Shown here: positions 42,216-51,052 of the stretch, piece after piece
How positions within the stretch are numbered: the stretch's first letter is position 1
How the letters are laid out: each line of letters opens with the position of its first letter
NCBI GenBank assembly: GCA_023412805.1
Contig: JAEZRM010000024.1
Span: forward strand, 45,745 to 109,744
DNA: 64,000 nucleotides
From: Pseudomonadota bacterium
GTDB lineage: Bacteria; Pseudomonadota; Alphaproteobacteria; Rhizobiales; Hyphomicrobiaceae
Direction: 5' to 3'
Made by a program: the position numbers and the translations under genes
Notes under the pieces: generated by a model
What the model was told of the DNA's origin: nothing
Seen by the model: the letters and a program-made list of their open reading frames with translations, nothing else
Databases searched by the model: none

Positions 42216-44324
42216 CTATAGGCTCAGGCCCTTCGCGATTTCCTCCGCGACATTGCGGCGGGCCGCGATCTCCGCATCGAGAAGCTGCTCACTGCGCGCG
42301 ATGACGGCGAGACGCTCCTCCTGCTGCTTCAGCGACTCGAGATAGCGTCGCCCGAGATCGGAATTGGCGCCGACGGAAGCGAGATTGCGGCGAATGCGCT
42401 CCTGATCCTCGCCGATCTTCTTGCGCTCGGCATCGAGCTGACCGCGCTGAGAGCGGGCACGATTGATCTCGCCGATAGTCTCGCCGAGGCGCGCGATAGC
42501 GGATTTCAGCGCGGGCGTCTCGTTTTCGAGGCCCTGGATGGTCGTCAGGATCTGCTCGGGCGCAAGCGTCGTAAGATGCACGACGCGGCGGTCCGTGCGC
42601 TCGACAACGAGCTTCGATTTTGTCGTCTGGCCTTTCGGTGCATCGATCTTGAAGCGGAAGCGCGTCGGCGTTTCCTCGATCTCCTGCTGGTCGGCGGAGG
42701 GCGCCCAGCCGGCGGCGCGCGGCTCCTCGACGATGATCTCGCGATCCTCTTCGGTCGGCGACGTGATCTCGTAGGCGAGCGTTCGCCGCGAGCGTGTGGT
42801 GATCGTCAGCTCGCCGTTGACGGCCTTGCCGAGCGTCGTGCGTTGAACGCCCTGATCCTCGCGGCGAATGTCTGTCTTGGTATCGAGAGCGAGCGTCACG
42901 AACTTGAACGTGCCCTTGGGCAGCAGCGGAAGCTGCGCGTCGCCGACGAAGTTCGTAGCACCATCGCCCGCGTTCTCGAAGGTCGTGACAATGCCGGCAG
43001 GCAGCGTTGCGTCGCCGTCATTGCGCAGGCGAACGGCAGCCAGCGGTCGCCGCGCGTGCGTGTCCGGCTGGTAGAGCCATGTGCGGCTTGCTGCGACCTC
43101 GCGATCGAGGAACGGCACCATCATCGTGTGCCCTGTCGCGAGCGAGACGCGTGAGGGAAAGCGGTAGAGGAGTTGCGTCGGTGCTTCCTCGGCTTCAGCG
43201 GCGATCGCTGCCGTCCCGAGCGTATCGGGAAGTGGCGGCGGTGGTGGTGCGCCGACGGGCGCGGGTGCTTCGAAAGCGCGGCCGGAGCGATAGCGCTGCG
43301 CTTCCGCCTGCCGCAGTCCGCCCATAGCGGCCATGGGTCGAGAGGGGGCGACCGATCGCGCGTCGGCGCTGCGTGCCATGGGGGCGGCGTCACTGTCGTC
43401 CTGCTTCGGCAGGATCTTCTGGCCCGCCGTGACGGGCACTTCGATCCGGTCGGAGAAGAAGGCCGTGTAGAGCGACTGACGCAGAGCGACCGGATTGCCC
43501 GAGACGAGCGTCAGCTCGACATCTTTCCAGTCGCCGCCGGTGAGGTTCTCGACAACAGCCCAGCCTTGTAGCTTCGCACGCCCGCCATCCTTCGGCAGCA
43601 CGAGGCGATATGAGGTTTTCCAGACCGGTGCGGCAACGACATAGCTCAGTGCGATGTCGCGCGTGCCCTCGCCGAGAATGTCGAGCGAGAGTTTGCGGCG
43701 CTCCTTGGCCCGGTTCTCGGAAAGGCCTTGCAGGGCGCGCTCGATCTGCGCGCGTGCCTGCGGATCGGTGAATTGCAGGGTGGTGACTTCTTCGAGCACG
43801 GCCTGCACGAGACCCGTCTCGCTCATCAGGCTCAGGCGATGACGCGTGAGCGTGCCGCCATCGTTCGGCAGACGCACCTCGAAGGGCTCGACGCGGAAGA
43901 CGCGACCCTTGGCGCTCACGGGGCCGGCAATCTCGATCTCGCTGCCGACGAGCGCATTGAGAAGTGCGCTCGGTGAGCCGAGTGCCTCCGGTCCGAAGGG
44001 AAGATCGCGGAAGAGCTCCTGCAGCGGCGCCTTGCCGGGGAGGCTCACGGCACCGATGCCGCCTTCGCGATCGAAGACAGTGAGGCTTTTCAGCAGATCG
44101 TCGACCTGATCGAGGCGTACGGGCAGGTCGATGCTCGCGCCGGCGGAGACAGGGCCTGCATGCGTGAATTGCGCGAGGCCGATGCTGGCGAGGACGACGC
44201 GGCGCAGTGGTAGCTCATTGGCGGCAACCGGCAGCGCGACGAGGCTCGCGAGGAAAACCGCCGTGGCAATGCGGCGGGCTCTGCGCACGGTGTGGGATGG
44301 CCGGGACGGACGACGACGCGACAT
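42216..44324 (-). CDS. DUF4139-domain exported protein
   Basis: A 702-residue protein with a signal peptide (RIATAVFLASLVALPVAANE) and a DUF4139 domain over roughly residues 210-650; the segments APVWKTSYRLVL, GWAVVENLTGGDWKDVELTLVSGNP and YEITSPTEEDREIIVEE are characteristic. A Gln/Arg-rich coiled-coil region is near the end, and residues 340-380 are low-complexity Ala/Pro. Function unknown; related proteins sit in the periplasm or on the cell surface. Its promoter must be in the 163-bp gap after the AsmA gene, and the same-strand AsmA gene may be co-transcribed. Confidence 0.9.
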   Translation of the reverse strand: MSRRRPSRPSHTVRRARRIATAVFLASLVALPVAANELPLRRVVLASIGLAQFTHAGPVSAGASIDLPVRLDQVDDLLKSLTVFDREGGIGAVSLPGKAPLQELFRDLPFGPEALGSPSALLNALVGSEIEIAGPVSAKGRVFRVEPFEVRLPNDGGTLTRHRLSLMSETGLVQAVLEEVTTLQFTDPQARAQIERALQGLSENRAKERRKLSLDILGEGTRDIALSYVVAAPVWKTSYRLVLPKDGGRAKLQGWAVVENLTGGDWKDVELTLVSGNPVALRQSLYTAFFSDRIEVPVTAGQKILPKQDDSDAAPMARSADARSVAPSRPMAAMGGLRQAEAQRYRSGRAFEAPAPVGAPPPPPLPDTLGTAAIAAEAEEAPTQLLYRFPSRVSLATGHTMMVPFLDREVAASRTWLYQPDTHARRPLAAVRLRNDGDATLPAGIVTTFENAGDGATNFVGDAQLPLLPKGTFKFVTLALDTKTDIRREDQGVQRTTLGKAVNGELTITTRSRRTLAYEITSPTEEDREIIVEEPRAAGWAPSADQQEIEETPTRFRFKIDAPKGQTTKSKLVVERTDRRVVHLTTLAPEQILTTIQGLENETPALKSAIARLGETIGEINRARSQRGQLDAERKKIGEDQERIRRNLASVGANSDLGRRYLESLKQQEERLAVIARSEQLLDAEIAARRNVAEEIAKGLSL

Positions 44325-44487
44325 GGACTATCCTGAAATTGCTGCCGGCCCGTGGCGCTGCCGCGAGCCGCTGGATGATCGGTCAGATGGTGGGGTATTC
44401 AAGCCGCGCACTTCGTCGGAATTGCAGCAAACGACATAAGTGGGCGCGCCGATGCGGCGCGAGCCGGCAAGTTCCGGCGTGAAACTG

Positions 44488-47400
44488 CTAGTTACCCCAG
44501 AGCGAGGAGAAGGGATTGAAGGGCTGCTGCTTCGGCGGTGCCCGGCGCTTGGGGGGTGGGGCAGGTGGCGCGGGCTCGCCCTGCGGCGGGGCGCTTGCCG
44601 CAGGGTTGGCTGCAGGAGCCTCCGCACTGCCGGATGGGTTGGAGGGTGTCGTGAAGGGCTTCCACTGACCCTCCTGGCCTGCGGGCGGTGGGTTCAGGCT
44701 CTCGCGCGTCGTGCGCTCGGCTTCACGCTGGCGCTCGATCTCCTTGAGGCGCTCAGCCTCGATGGCCTTTTGCCGCTCGGCTTCCTGGCGCGCACGGTCC
44801 TCGTCGAGACGGCGCAGGCGCTCGAGCTCGTCGACCTCGCCTTCCATGCGCCGCACGCTCAGCTCGCGTTCGAGGCCATCGACGTGGACTTGCGGATCGA
44901 TCGCGGCAAGTTTTGCCAGAGGACCAGCCCAGATGACCGAGATGCCTGGCAAGGGGCCACGCGGCTTGGCGCCAGGGCGCGGCGCGACGTTGGCATTGTC
45001 CAGCTTCCATTCACTGTCGATGCGCTGACTGTCGAGATCGATGATGGCTGTGCCGGTGACGCGTCCTGCCTTCGTCTCAGCGATGATCGGCGCCGTGCGC
45101 ACATGGCCGTCGCTGACGGTGAGCGCGAGACGCCGCCGGCCGAGGGAAATGCGCTCGGCGCCGAGACGCTCGCGGATCATCTTTTCGAGATGGCCCGGTG
45201 CCAGCGAGCCCTCCGGACCGAGCACGCTTTCGCTCGCATCGACGATCGCGGTCGGCGAGAGCTGGCCGAGCACGCCATCCGTCAGACGCGCTTCGCCGGC
45301 ACCACTGAGAGACGCAATCAGGCCGCGTGCCGTGAGCGCCGAGCCTGTCACGTCGAGAGAGACCTGGAGACGGCCGGCAACGGGCGGCGCGCGCCCATCG
45401 GACAGCGTGCTCGCGATCTCCGCGCCGTCGATGCGGAGATTGCCCTTGAGCGCGGCGCCGGCCGGCGCTTTGGCGAGCGTGAAGCGTCCGTTCGCCTTGC
45501 CGCCGTGCGCTGTGGCTTCGACAAGGCGGATGTCGAGCGTACCCTGCTTGATCGTGCTTTCGAGGCGTGCCGCGCCGAGCGCGATACCGTTGGCGACGAC
45601 GAATTCGGGCGTATCGATCGCAATGGTGCCTTCGAGACCGTCGAGGCGGTCGAGATCGAATGGCGCTTCCGGCCACCATGAGGCAACCGGCGCGCGCGCC
45701 TCAGGCGATACGGCGGCCAGTGGTCGCTCGTCGAGAATGGGGACGAGCGCGCGTGCAAGCTCGACGCGGCTTGCGTTGAGGCGCGCATCGAGGCGCTTCA
45801 GCGGCTTCGAGAAATCGAGATCGACACTGCCGCGCAGCTTCGCTCCAGCGAGCGTCAGGTCATCGCTCTCGAGCTTCAGCCGCTTGTCGGAGAGCGCGAT
45901 GCTCATCCGGCCTGAAAGCGGTACGCCGGCAAGTCCGTTACTGCGTCCGAGAGCCGTTGCCGCGACGATGCTCGCGAGATCCTCCGCGCTGAGCAGCACG
46001 AGCCCAGTGAGCTCCGGCGTGGCACCCGCAGGTGTTACTATGCGGCCGCGCAGTTGTGCGCGCGCGCCGGCAGTGTCGATGGCGGCCAGTGTCTCGAAGC
46101 CATCGTCGAGCGTGCCGACGGCGGAGACTGTAAGACGCGCGGGCATGGCCATGCGGCCGGCCGACGGTGCACTCCATCCAGCCGGCGCGATCTGGCCGAC
46201 GAGCGTGGTGATAGCGGGGGCGTCGCCCGTGAAATCGATCTCGAGGGGCTGTGCCGCTGTCGCCGCAACGCGCTTCGGTGCGGTGAGCGTGGCCGATACG
46301 CGGCTCTCGCCGACTGATCCGTCGAGGCTCAGGCGTGTCGCCCCGAGCAGGCCTTTCGGCGAAAGCTGCAGGCGGCCGGCGAGGCGCAAAGGAGCAAGGC
46401 GCGCGAGGCGTGGTTGATCGAGAAGCCCCGTCGTCGGCACATCGAGCCACGTCAGAAGGTCCGCGAGCGCTGTCCGATCCGGACTGATGACGACGCCGGC
46501 AAGGCTGCCGGCAGGATCGGCGTCGTCAGTGCTCGCGAGATGGCCTTCGAGATCGACTTGCCAGCCGGCGGCGCCGCGTGCCTTGAGGCGCGGAACTTGC
46601 CAGCTGCGCCCGTCCCAACTGAGCTCTGCATCCACATCGTGATAGACGGCAGCCTGGGTTGCCAACCGGCCGAAGCGGAGCTTGACCTCCATCGACTGCA
46701 GGCCGCCGGGCACTTCGAACACGTTCTCGCGCGGGGCGCCCGACGGGAAGGCGAGTGATGTGAGGATCGACTTCAGGATGGCGCCCGGCCGCGGCTCGTT
46801 CGGCAGCAGGGCGCCCATGTCGAATGCGGGCCCGTCGAGTGCGAGCGAGAGCGCGGGCCCACGTGCGGCGGCCTTGGCGTCGGCGGCCGGTACGCCGTGC
46901 GTCCAGCTCGCATCGCCGCCGAGACGACCGCCGGGCATTTCGAGGCGGATGGCCTGGCCTGCAATGCGGCGCGGTCCGACCGAGAGCTGCACATCGAGCG
47001 CGAAGGGACCATCGCGCGCGATCTCGGGCGGCTGACGTCCACGCCCGGCCCAGGCGATGAAGCGGTTGAAAGAGGCACCGCGAAGCGTGACCGACCCGTC
47101 GAACTCACTGTCCACGGCGCCGGGCGTCAGTTTCCCGCTCAGAATGAGGCGCGCACTGCCGGGCAGGTTGCCGGAGAATTCGCGGATGTCGTAGCCGTCA
47201 GCAGCGCCCTTCTGCACATCGAGCTTGAGGCCGCTGATCACGTCGCCGTTGAGCGTCGCCTGATCGAGCAGCAAGAGCGCGCGCAAACGATCGGTGCCGG
47301 GCAAGGCATCGCCGAGCCCTGAGACGATACGCGCGAGCGTCGCCGTCGAGGCGGTGCTGGCATCCGTGCCGATGATGCGGTCGACGTCGATCCAGCGTGC

Positions 47401-48402
47401 GTTGATGAGGATCTCAGCCGTCGTCTCCTGGCGCCATGTGAACTTGGCGGCGCCCTGGGCGAGCTGCGGCTGGTTGTCCGTGTCGAGTGTGAGTGTGAGA
47501 TCGGCAAGTTCGGCACCGGCCGTATCGGCTTTGAGCGACGATTTGATCTCGACCATGGCAGGTGTCGCCGCACGACCGCGCGCGACAACGGGATCGCTGC
47601 GAACGAACGGTGAGCGTGCCGTAAGGCTGCCCTCGACGCGCGCACGTCCGAGCAGATCATGCGCCGTCGCATCGATAGCCCAGCTCTGATTGCGCGCGGG
47701 GACGCGCACCGTGCCCTTGAAGCGTATGCCGCCGTCGGGATCCTGGCGGGCCGTCGAAAGGCGGAGCTCGCGAAGTTCCTTGTCGGCCTGAGGCGCGGTG
47801 TCGCTGCGGCCCTGCTGTGCCGGCGGCGCTGCCGGCGCATAGTTCAGGCTGATGCGATAAGGGCCTTCCAGCGTCGAGGCCGAGATGGTGCCGGCAATCT
47901 GCTGGAACTGCGATTTGACGTTGCCTTTGGGCTCGCGGATGACGAGTGAGCCGTCACTGATCTTGATGTCATTGAATGTGATGCGGCCCGGTAGCGCCGC
48001 ATTGCCATCGCGGCCCGTAAGGCTCGCCCAGTTTCCGCTACCGTTCTCGTCCAGCACGAGATTGAGGACTGGCCCTTCCAGATCCACGCGGCGCGCTTCG
48101 ATCGACCCGCCGATGAGCGGGGAAAGCGCGAGCAATACCGTGACTGCCTCGGCCTTGAAGAGCGGCTCGCCGATGGCGGCGGTGGTGTCCGCAACTCTCA
48201 GGCGCTCGATGTAGATGTACGGCACCGGCAGAAGGCGCACATTGATCCGGCCGCCGATGCGAACTTCCCGGCCCGCGAGGCGCGACGCTTCTTCCTCGAT
48301 GGCGCCGCGATAGCGGTCCCAGTCGATCGTGGCGGGCACGACGAACAGCGCCGCAAGCGCCGCGACGACCAGGACGCCGAGGATGACCAGGGTCCGCCTC
48401 AT
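44488..48402 (-). CDS. Very large AsmA-like protein
   Basis: A 1304-residue protein with an N-terminal membrane anchor (LVILGVLVVAALAALFVV), an AsmA N-terminal domain (TIDWDRYRGAIEEEASRLAGR), a long beta-rich middle likely forming a lipid-carrying groove of the TamB/VPS13 type, and the AsmA C-terminal domain (about 850-1180). The last 130 residues differ: a charged coiled coil (ERQKAIEAERLKEIERQ) and then a Pro-rich tail ending FNPFSSLWGN. AsmA-like proteins span the periplasm and move phospholipid to the outer membrane (established for YhdP/TamB/AsmA). It is divergent from uppP. Confidence 0.93.
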   Translation of the reverse strand: MRRTLVILGVLVVAALAALFVVPATIDWDRYRGAIEEEASRLAGREVRIGGRINVRLLPVPYIYIERLRVADTTAAIGEPLFKAEAVTVLLALSPLIGGSIEARRVDLEGPVLNLVLDENGSGNWASLTGRDGNAALPGRITFNDIKISDGSLVIREPKGNVKSQFQQIAGTISASTLEGPYRISLNYAPAAPPAQQGRSDTAPQADKELRELRLSTARQDPDGGIRFKGTVRVPARNQSWAIDATAHDLLGRARVEGSLTARSPFVRSDPVVARGRAATPAMVEIKSSLKADTAGAELADLTLTLDTDNQPQLAQGAAKFTWRQETTAEILINARWIDVDRIIGTDASTASTATLARIVSGLGDALPGTDRLRALLLLDQATLNGDVISGLKLDVQKGAADGYDIREFSGNLPGSARLILSGKLTPGAVDSEFDGSVTLRGASFNRFIAWAGRGRQPPEIARDGPFALDVQLSVGPRRIAGQAIRLEMPGGRLGGDASWTHGVPAADAKAAARGPALSLALDGPAFDMGALLPNEPRPGAILKSILTSLAFPSGAPRENVFEVPGGLQSMEVKLRFGRLATQAAVYHDVDAELSWDGRSWQVPRLKARGAAGWQVDLEGHLASTDDADPAGSLAGVVISPDRTALADLLTWLDVPTTGLLDQPRLARLAPLRLAGRLQLSPKGLLGATRLSLDGSVGESRVSATLTAPKRVAATAAQPLEIDFTGDAPAITTLVGQIAPAGWSAPSAGRMAMPARLTVSAVGTLDDGFETLAAIDTAGARAQLRGRIVTPAGATPELTGLVLLSAEDLASIVAATALGRSNGLAGVPLSGRMSIALSDKRLKLESDDLTLAGAKLRGSVDLDFSKPLKRLDARLNASRVELARALVPILDERPLAAVSPEARAPVASWWPEAPFDLDRLDGLEGTIAIDTPEFVVANGIALGAARLESTIKQGTLDIRLVEATAHGGKANGRFTLAKAPAGAALKGNLRIDGAEIASTLSDGRAPPVAGRLQVSLDVTGSALTARGLIASLSGAGEARLTDGVLGQLSPTAIVDASESVLGPEGSLAPGHLEKMIRERLGAERISLGRRRLALTVSDGHVRTAPIIAETKAGRVTGTAIIDLDSQRIDSEWKLDNANVAPRPGAKPRGPLPGISVIWAGPLAKLAAIDPQVHVDGLERELSVRRMEGEVDELERLRRLDEDRARQEAERQKAIEAERLKEIERQREAERTTRESLNPPPAGQEGQWKPFTTPSNPSGSAEAPAANPAASAPPQGEPAPPAPPPKRRAPPKQQPFNPFSSLWGN

Positions 48403-48499
48403 GATCGGCTCATCATCTCCTCAGCGTGCCGCGGTTCCGCGACGTTATGAGCGAAACATTCGGTGGCGCAGGGCGTTGCCCTTTTGACCCACCTCATGA

Positions 48500-48529
48500 C
48501 CAAACACTGTAACAGTATACGACGTTTGG
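48500..48529. promoter_or_regulatory. Nested dyads in the asmA/uppP divergent promoter region
   Basis: An outer CCAAAC...GTTTGG pair encloses an inner palindrome ACTGT-A-ACAGT (48506-48516). It lies 98 bp from the AsmA start and 126 bp from the uppP start. A regulator site for either gene is plausible. Confidence 0.45.
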
Positions 48530-48654
48530 CCGCCGCCGTGCAGGCTTCGTGTATGTGCTCACGCCAGACTATGCTCACAATTCGGCGAGTCGGCGACAGT
48601 TAGCGCTGCTCGTGCTGCCGTTCGACGCAGTCAATTCGCAGGGGCGACGACCCA

Positions 48655-49452
48655 ATGCCGACCTGGCAAGTGATTTTGCTCGGGCTTATCGAGGGCCTCA
48701 CCGAGTTCATTCCCGTCTCTTCGACCGGTCATATCCTGCTTGCCGGGCACTTCCTGGGCTTCGACTCGCCCTCGAAGACGTTCGAAGTGCTCATCCAGCT
48801 CGGCGCCATCCTGGCAATCCTGACCGTTTATGCCGCCAAGCTCTGGCAGATGGCGCGAGACCTGCCAAGTGACCGGCGCACGCAGAAGTTCGTTGCAGCG
48901 GTGGTCCTCGCTTTCCTGCCGGCGGCATTCGCGGGCGTAGCGCTGCATTCCGTGATCAAGCAGGTGCTGTTCGCCTCGCCGATGCTGATCTGCATCATGC
49001 TGATCCTCGGCGGTTTCGTGCTGCTCGCCGTCGATCGTATGCGTCTCGAGCCCCGCATCCACGATGCCATGGACATCACCCCGTTGCTGGCCCTGAAGAT
49101 CGGGCTTTTCCAGTGTCTGGCGATGATCCCCGGCGTTTCGCGGTCGGGCGCCACGATCGTCAGCGCGATGCTCATGGGCACGTCGAAGCGCGCGGCGGCG
49201 GAATTCTCGTTCTTTCTCGCCATGCCGACAATGGCCGGCGCTTTCGCCTACGACCTCTACAAGACCTATGCGGAGCTCGACGCGGAGACCATCCGCGGCA
49301 TCGCCCTCGGTTTCGTGGTGTCGTTCATCGCCGGCGTCATCGTCGTGCGCTACCTGCTCGACTTCGTCAGCCGGCATGGCTTCGCGCTCTTCGCGTGGTG
49401 GCGGATCGTCATCGGCGGCCTCGGCCTCGGCGCGCTGATGGTACTGGGCTAG
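48655..49452 (+). CDS. uppP: Undecaprenyl-diphosphatase
   Basis: A 265-residue polytopic membrane enzyme (BacA/UppP) that dephosphorylates undecaprenyl diphosphate, recycling the lipid carrier for peptidoglycan and polysaccharide synthesis and giving bacitracin resistance. Both signature motifs are present: EGLTEFIPVSSTGHI (about 13-27) and GVSRSGATIVSAMLMG (near 158-173), with seven or eight membrane helices. The ATG follows AGGGGCGACG. It overlaps the 3' end of ptsN by 4 bp on the opposite strand. Confidence 0.96.
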   Translation: MPTWQVILLGLIEGLTEFIPVSSTGHILLAGHFLGFDSPSKTFEVLIQLGAILAILTVYAAKLWQMARDLPSDRRTQKFVAAVVLAFLPAAFAGVALHSVIKQVLFASPMLICIMLILGGFVLLAVDRMRLEPRIHDAMDITPLLALKIGLFQCLAMIPGVSRSGATIVSAMLMGTSKRAAAEFSFFLAMPTMAGAFAYDLYKTYAELDAETIRGIALGFVVSFIAGVIVVRYLLDFVSRHGFALFAWWRIVIGGLGLGALMVLG

Positions 49453-49913
49453 GCAGCGTGCGACGTCGCGGGCTCGGTGAGGACGGCGTGCAGGGCCGCG
49501 CGGTCGCGTGACGCCTTGAGCTTCTCGAGAGCCAGCGGATCCCGCAGCAAACGCGAAATACGGGCGAGCGCCTTGAGGTGATCGGCACCAGCTTGCTCGG
49601 GCGCGAGCAGCAGGAAGACCAGTTCGACAGGCTCCCCGTCGGTCGCGTCGAAGTCGATCGGCGTTTCGAGGCGTGCGAACAGGCACACGATCCGGTTGAG
49701 GCCCGGCGGTTTGCCGTGTGGAATGGCAATGCCGCGGCCAAGTCCGGTCGAGCCGAGCCGCTCGCGCTGGAGCAGGGTCTCGAAAATGGCTCGTTCGTCG
49801 AGGCCGGTCAGCTCAGCCGCCTTGTGGGCGAGATCATGGAGCACCTGCTTCTTGCTCTTGGCCTTCATGAGGGCGATGACGCCCTCCGGCTTGATCAGGT
49901 CACCGAGGTCCAT
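49449..49913 (-). CDS. ptsN: PTS IIA-like nitrogen-regulatory protein
   Basis: A 154-residue EIIA-Ntr domain protein. The phosphorylated His is H66 in GRGIAIPHGKP, and the typical N-terminal LIKPEGVIALMKAKSKKQVL and C-terminal LLRDPLALEKLKASRDRAAL are present. In alphaproteobacteria it links the PTS phosphorelay to nitrogen and potassium control. It usually follows rpoN and hpf; here it stands apart from them. The ATG at 49913 is preferred over an ATG at 49925. It overlaps uppP tail-to-tail by 4 bp. Confidence 0.95.
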   Translation of the reverse strand: MDLGDLIKPEGVIALMKAKSKKQVLHDLAHKAAELTGLDERAIFETLLQRERLGSTGLGRGIAIPHGKPPGLNRIVCLFARLETPIDFDATDGEPVELVFLLLAPEQAGADHLKALARISRLLRDPLALEKLKASRDRAALHAVLTEPATSHAA

Positions 49914-50581
49914 TTTTCTTCTCATTCCCCTCAGATGGGTGCCCGTCCCGGGGAAAGGGAGAGGGCATCGTCAAACGTCTTTATTCTTCAAACGCCACGA
50001 CCGATGCTGACCCGTCTTAACTGTCGAGATTTTCATGCATAAGCGGTGCCAGAGCGGGCTTCTGCCACGTCGCCGGCACGAAATCATGGCAACGACCGCG
50101 GCCTCCGAAACACATGCTCGAGTTGCGATCCAGCACCATCACGGTTAATGGCCAACAGGGCCTCCTTTTCGCGCACCAAGGCTTCGCCGTCGTCAGAGCC
50201 TGTACAAAACGCATATGACAGCCCGGCTAAAGCCGGACCCCGCCTTGCCTTTTGTTTGCCTGTCCTAACGCGGTGCCGCCCCCGGCAACGGCGCCTTCCG
50301 ACCCGCTTCGGGACCTCGCCTGGGTCTCCCGTCGAGGGTCTGCCGCCTGATAACCTGTGCCGCGACTCCGATGCGGCGAGGAGGCTCCTTGTGCTCCTGT
50401 ATGCCGAGTCGGGATGGGGCGGATACATAGATCAGTGTGGATCGTACTGTCAATTCGTTGGCCGGCCTTCGAGCAGGCCAGCCGTTCAGCGGAAAATCAG
50501 GCGATTCTGGCACACGTCCGCCGCCCGGATGGGCAGGAAACAGCGGATTGCCGGAATTGGCGCCAGCCGGGCCGGCCCGCC
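49914..50581. other. Long unassigned gap downstream of the thioesterase operon
   Basis: A 668-bp stretch between the ptsN start and the thioesterase stop. It contains a GTCCCGGGG-type degenerate palindrome near 49926-49968, a GC-rich hairpin CCGGCT-AAA-GCCGG near 50221-50236, and, from about 50275 to 50385, several potential stems (for example GCCGC...GCGGC and GACCC...GGGTC), which would allow a structured RNA. Protein frames here lack ribosome sites or domains. It matches none of the common small RNAs I can recognise. Confidence 0.4.
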
Positions 50582-51052
50582 TTATTCGAGGATGGCCTTG
50601 CTTGCGACTTGGATCGGGAAATGGCCCGCATGATCCGTGATCCGCCCGGCGGCGCCGGCCTCAAAGCGGGTCCGCTCGTCGGCGGTCAGCGGGCGCTTCT
50701 TCCAGACAGACGGATCAACGACGACGTAGACCACCTCCGCCGTGACGATGGTGTCCCGCGAACCCGCCACCCGGAGCTCGAAACCGAGGGTGACAGACGT
50801 TGTTCCGAGCCGGACGGGGCGCACGGAGATCTCCAGCACATCGTTGAAGCGCGCCGGCGCCGTCCACTCGATGAGCTGGCGCACGACCTGGATTTCGAGC
50901 GAGCCGTCGAAGGGATCGCGCCCCGGAAATGTCGCGCGCAGGAACTCCGTCACGGCGAGGTCGACGTAATCACCGTAGCGGGCATTGAACACGACGTGCT
51001 GGGCGTCGCAATCCTGGTAGCGCACGCGCGTGTAGTAGCGGAACGGGTTCAT
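50582..51052 (-). CDS. Acyl-CoA thioesterase, 4-hydroxybenzoyl-CoA/YbgC type
   Basis: A 156-residue hot-dog thioesterase. VRYQDCDAQHVVFNARYGDY near residues 9-28 is the family motif, with the catalytic Asp in DCDAQH; GFELRVAG and VVYVVVDP are typical later strands. The natural acyl-CoA is unknown. Its ATG overlaps the ribD stop by 4 bp (ATGA), so it is translated from the glyA-nrdR-ribD transcript, in the place where ribE and ribH follow in many relatives. Confidence 0.91.
   Translation of the reverse strand: MNPFRYYTRVRYQDCDAQHVVFNARYGDYVDLAVTEFLRATFPGRDPFDGSLEIQVVRQLIEWTAPARFNDVLEISVRPVRLGTTSVTLGFELRVAGSRDTIVTAEVVYVVVDPSVWKKRPLTADERTRFEAGAAGRITDHAGHFPIQVASKAILE

Noticed and set aside
50046..50633. 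195-codon open frame in the 668-bp gap
   Set aside because: No ribosome site, composition unlike neighbouring proteins, overlaps the thioesterase gene at its end.
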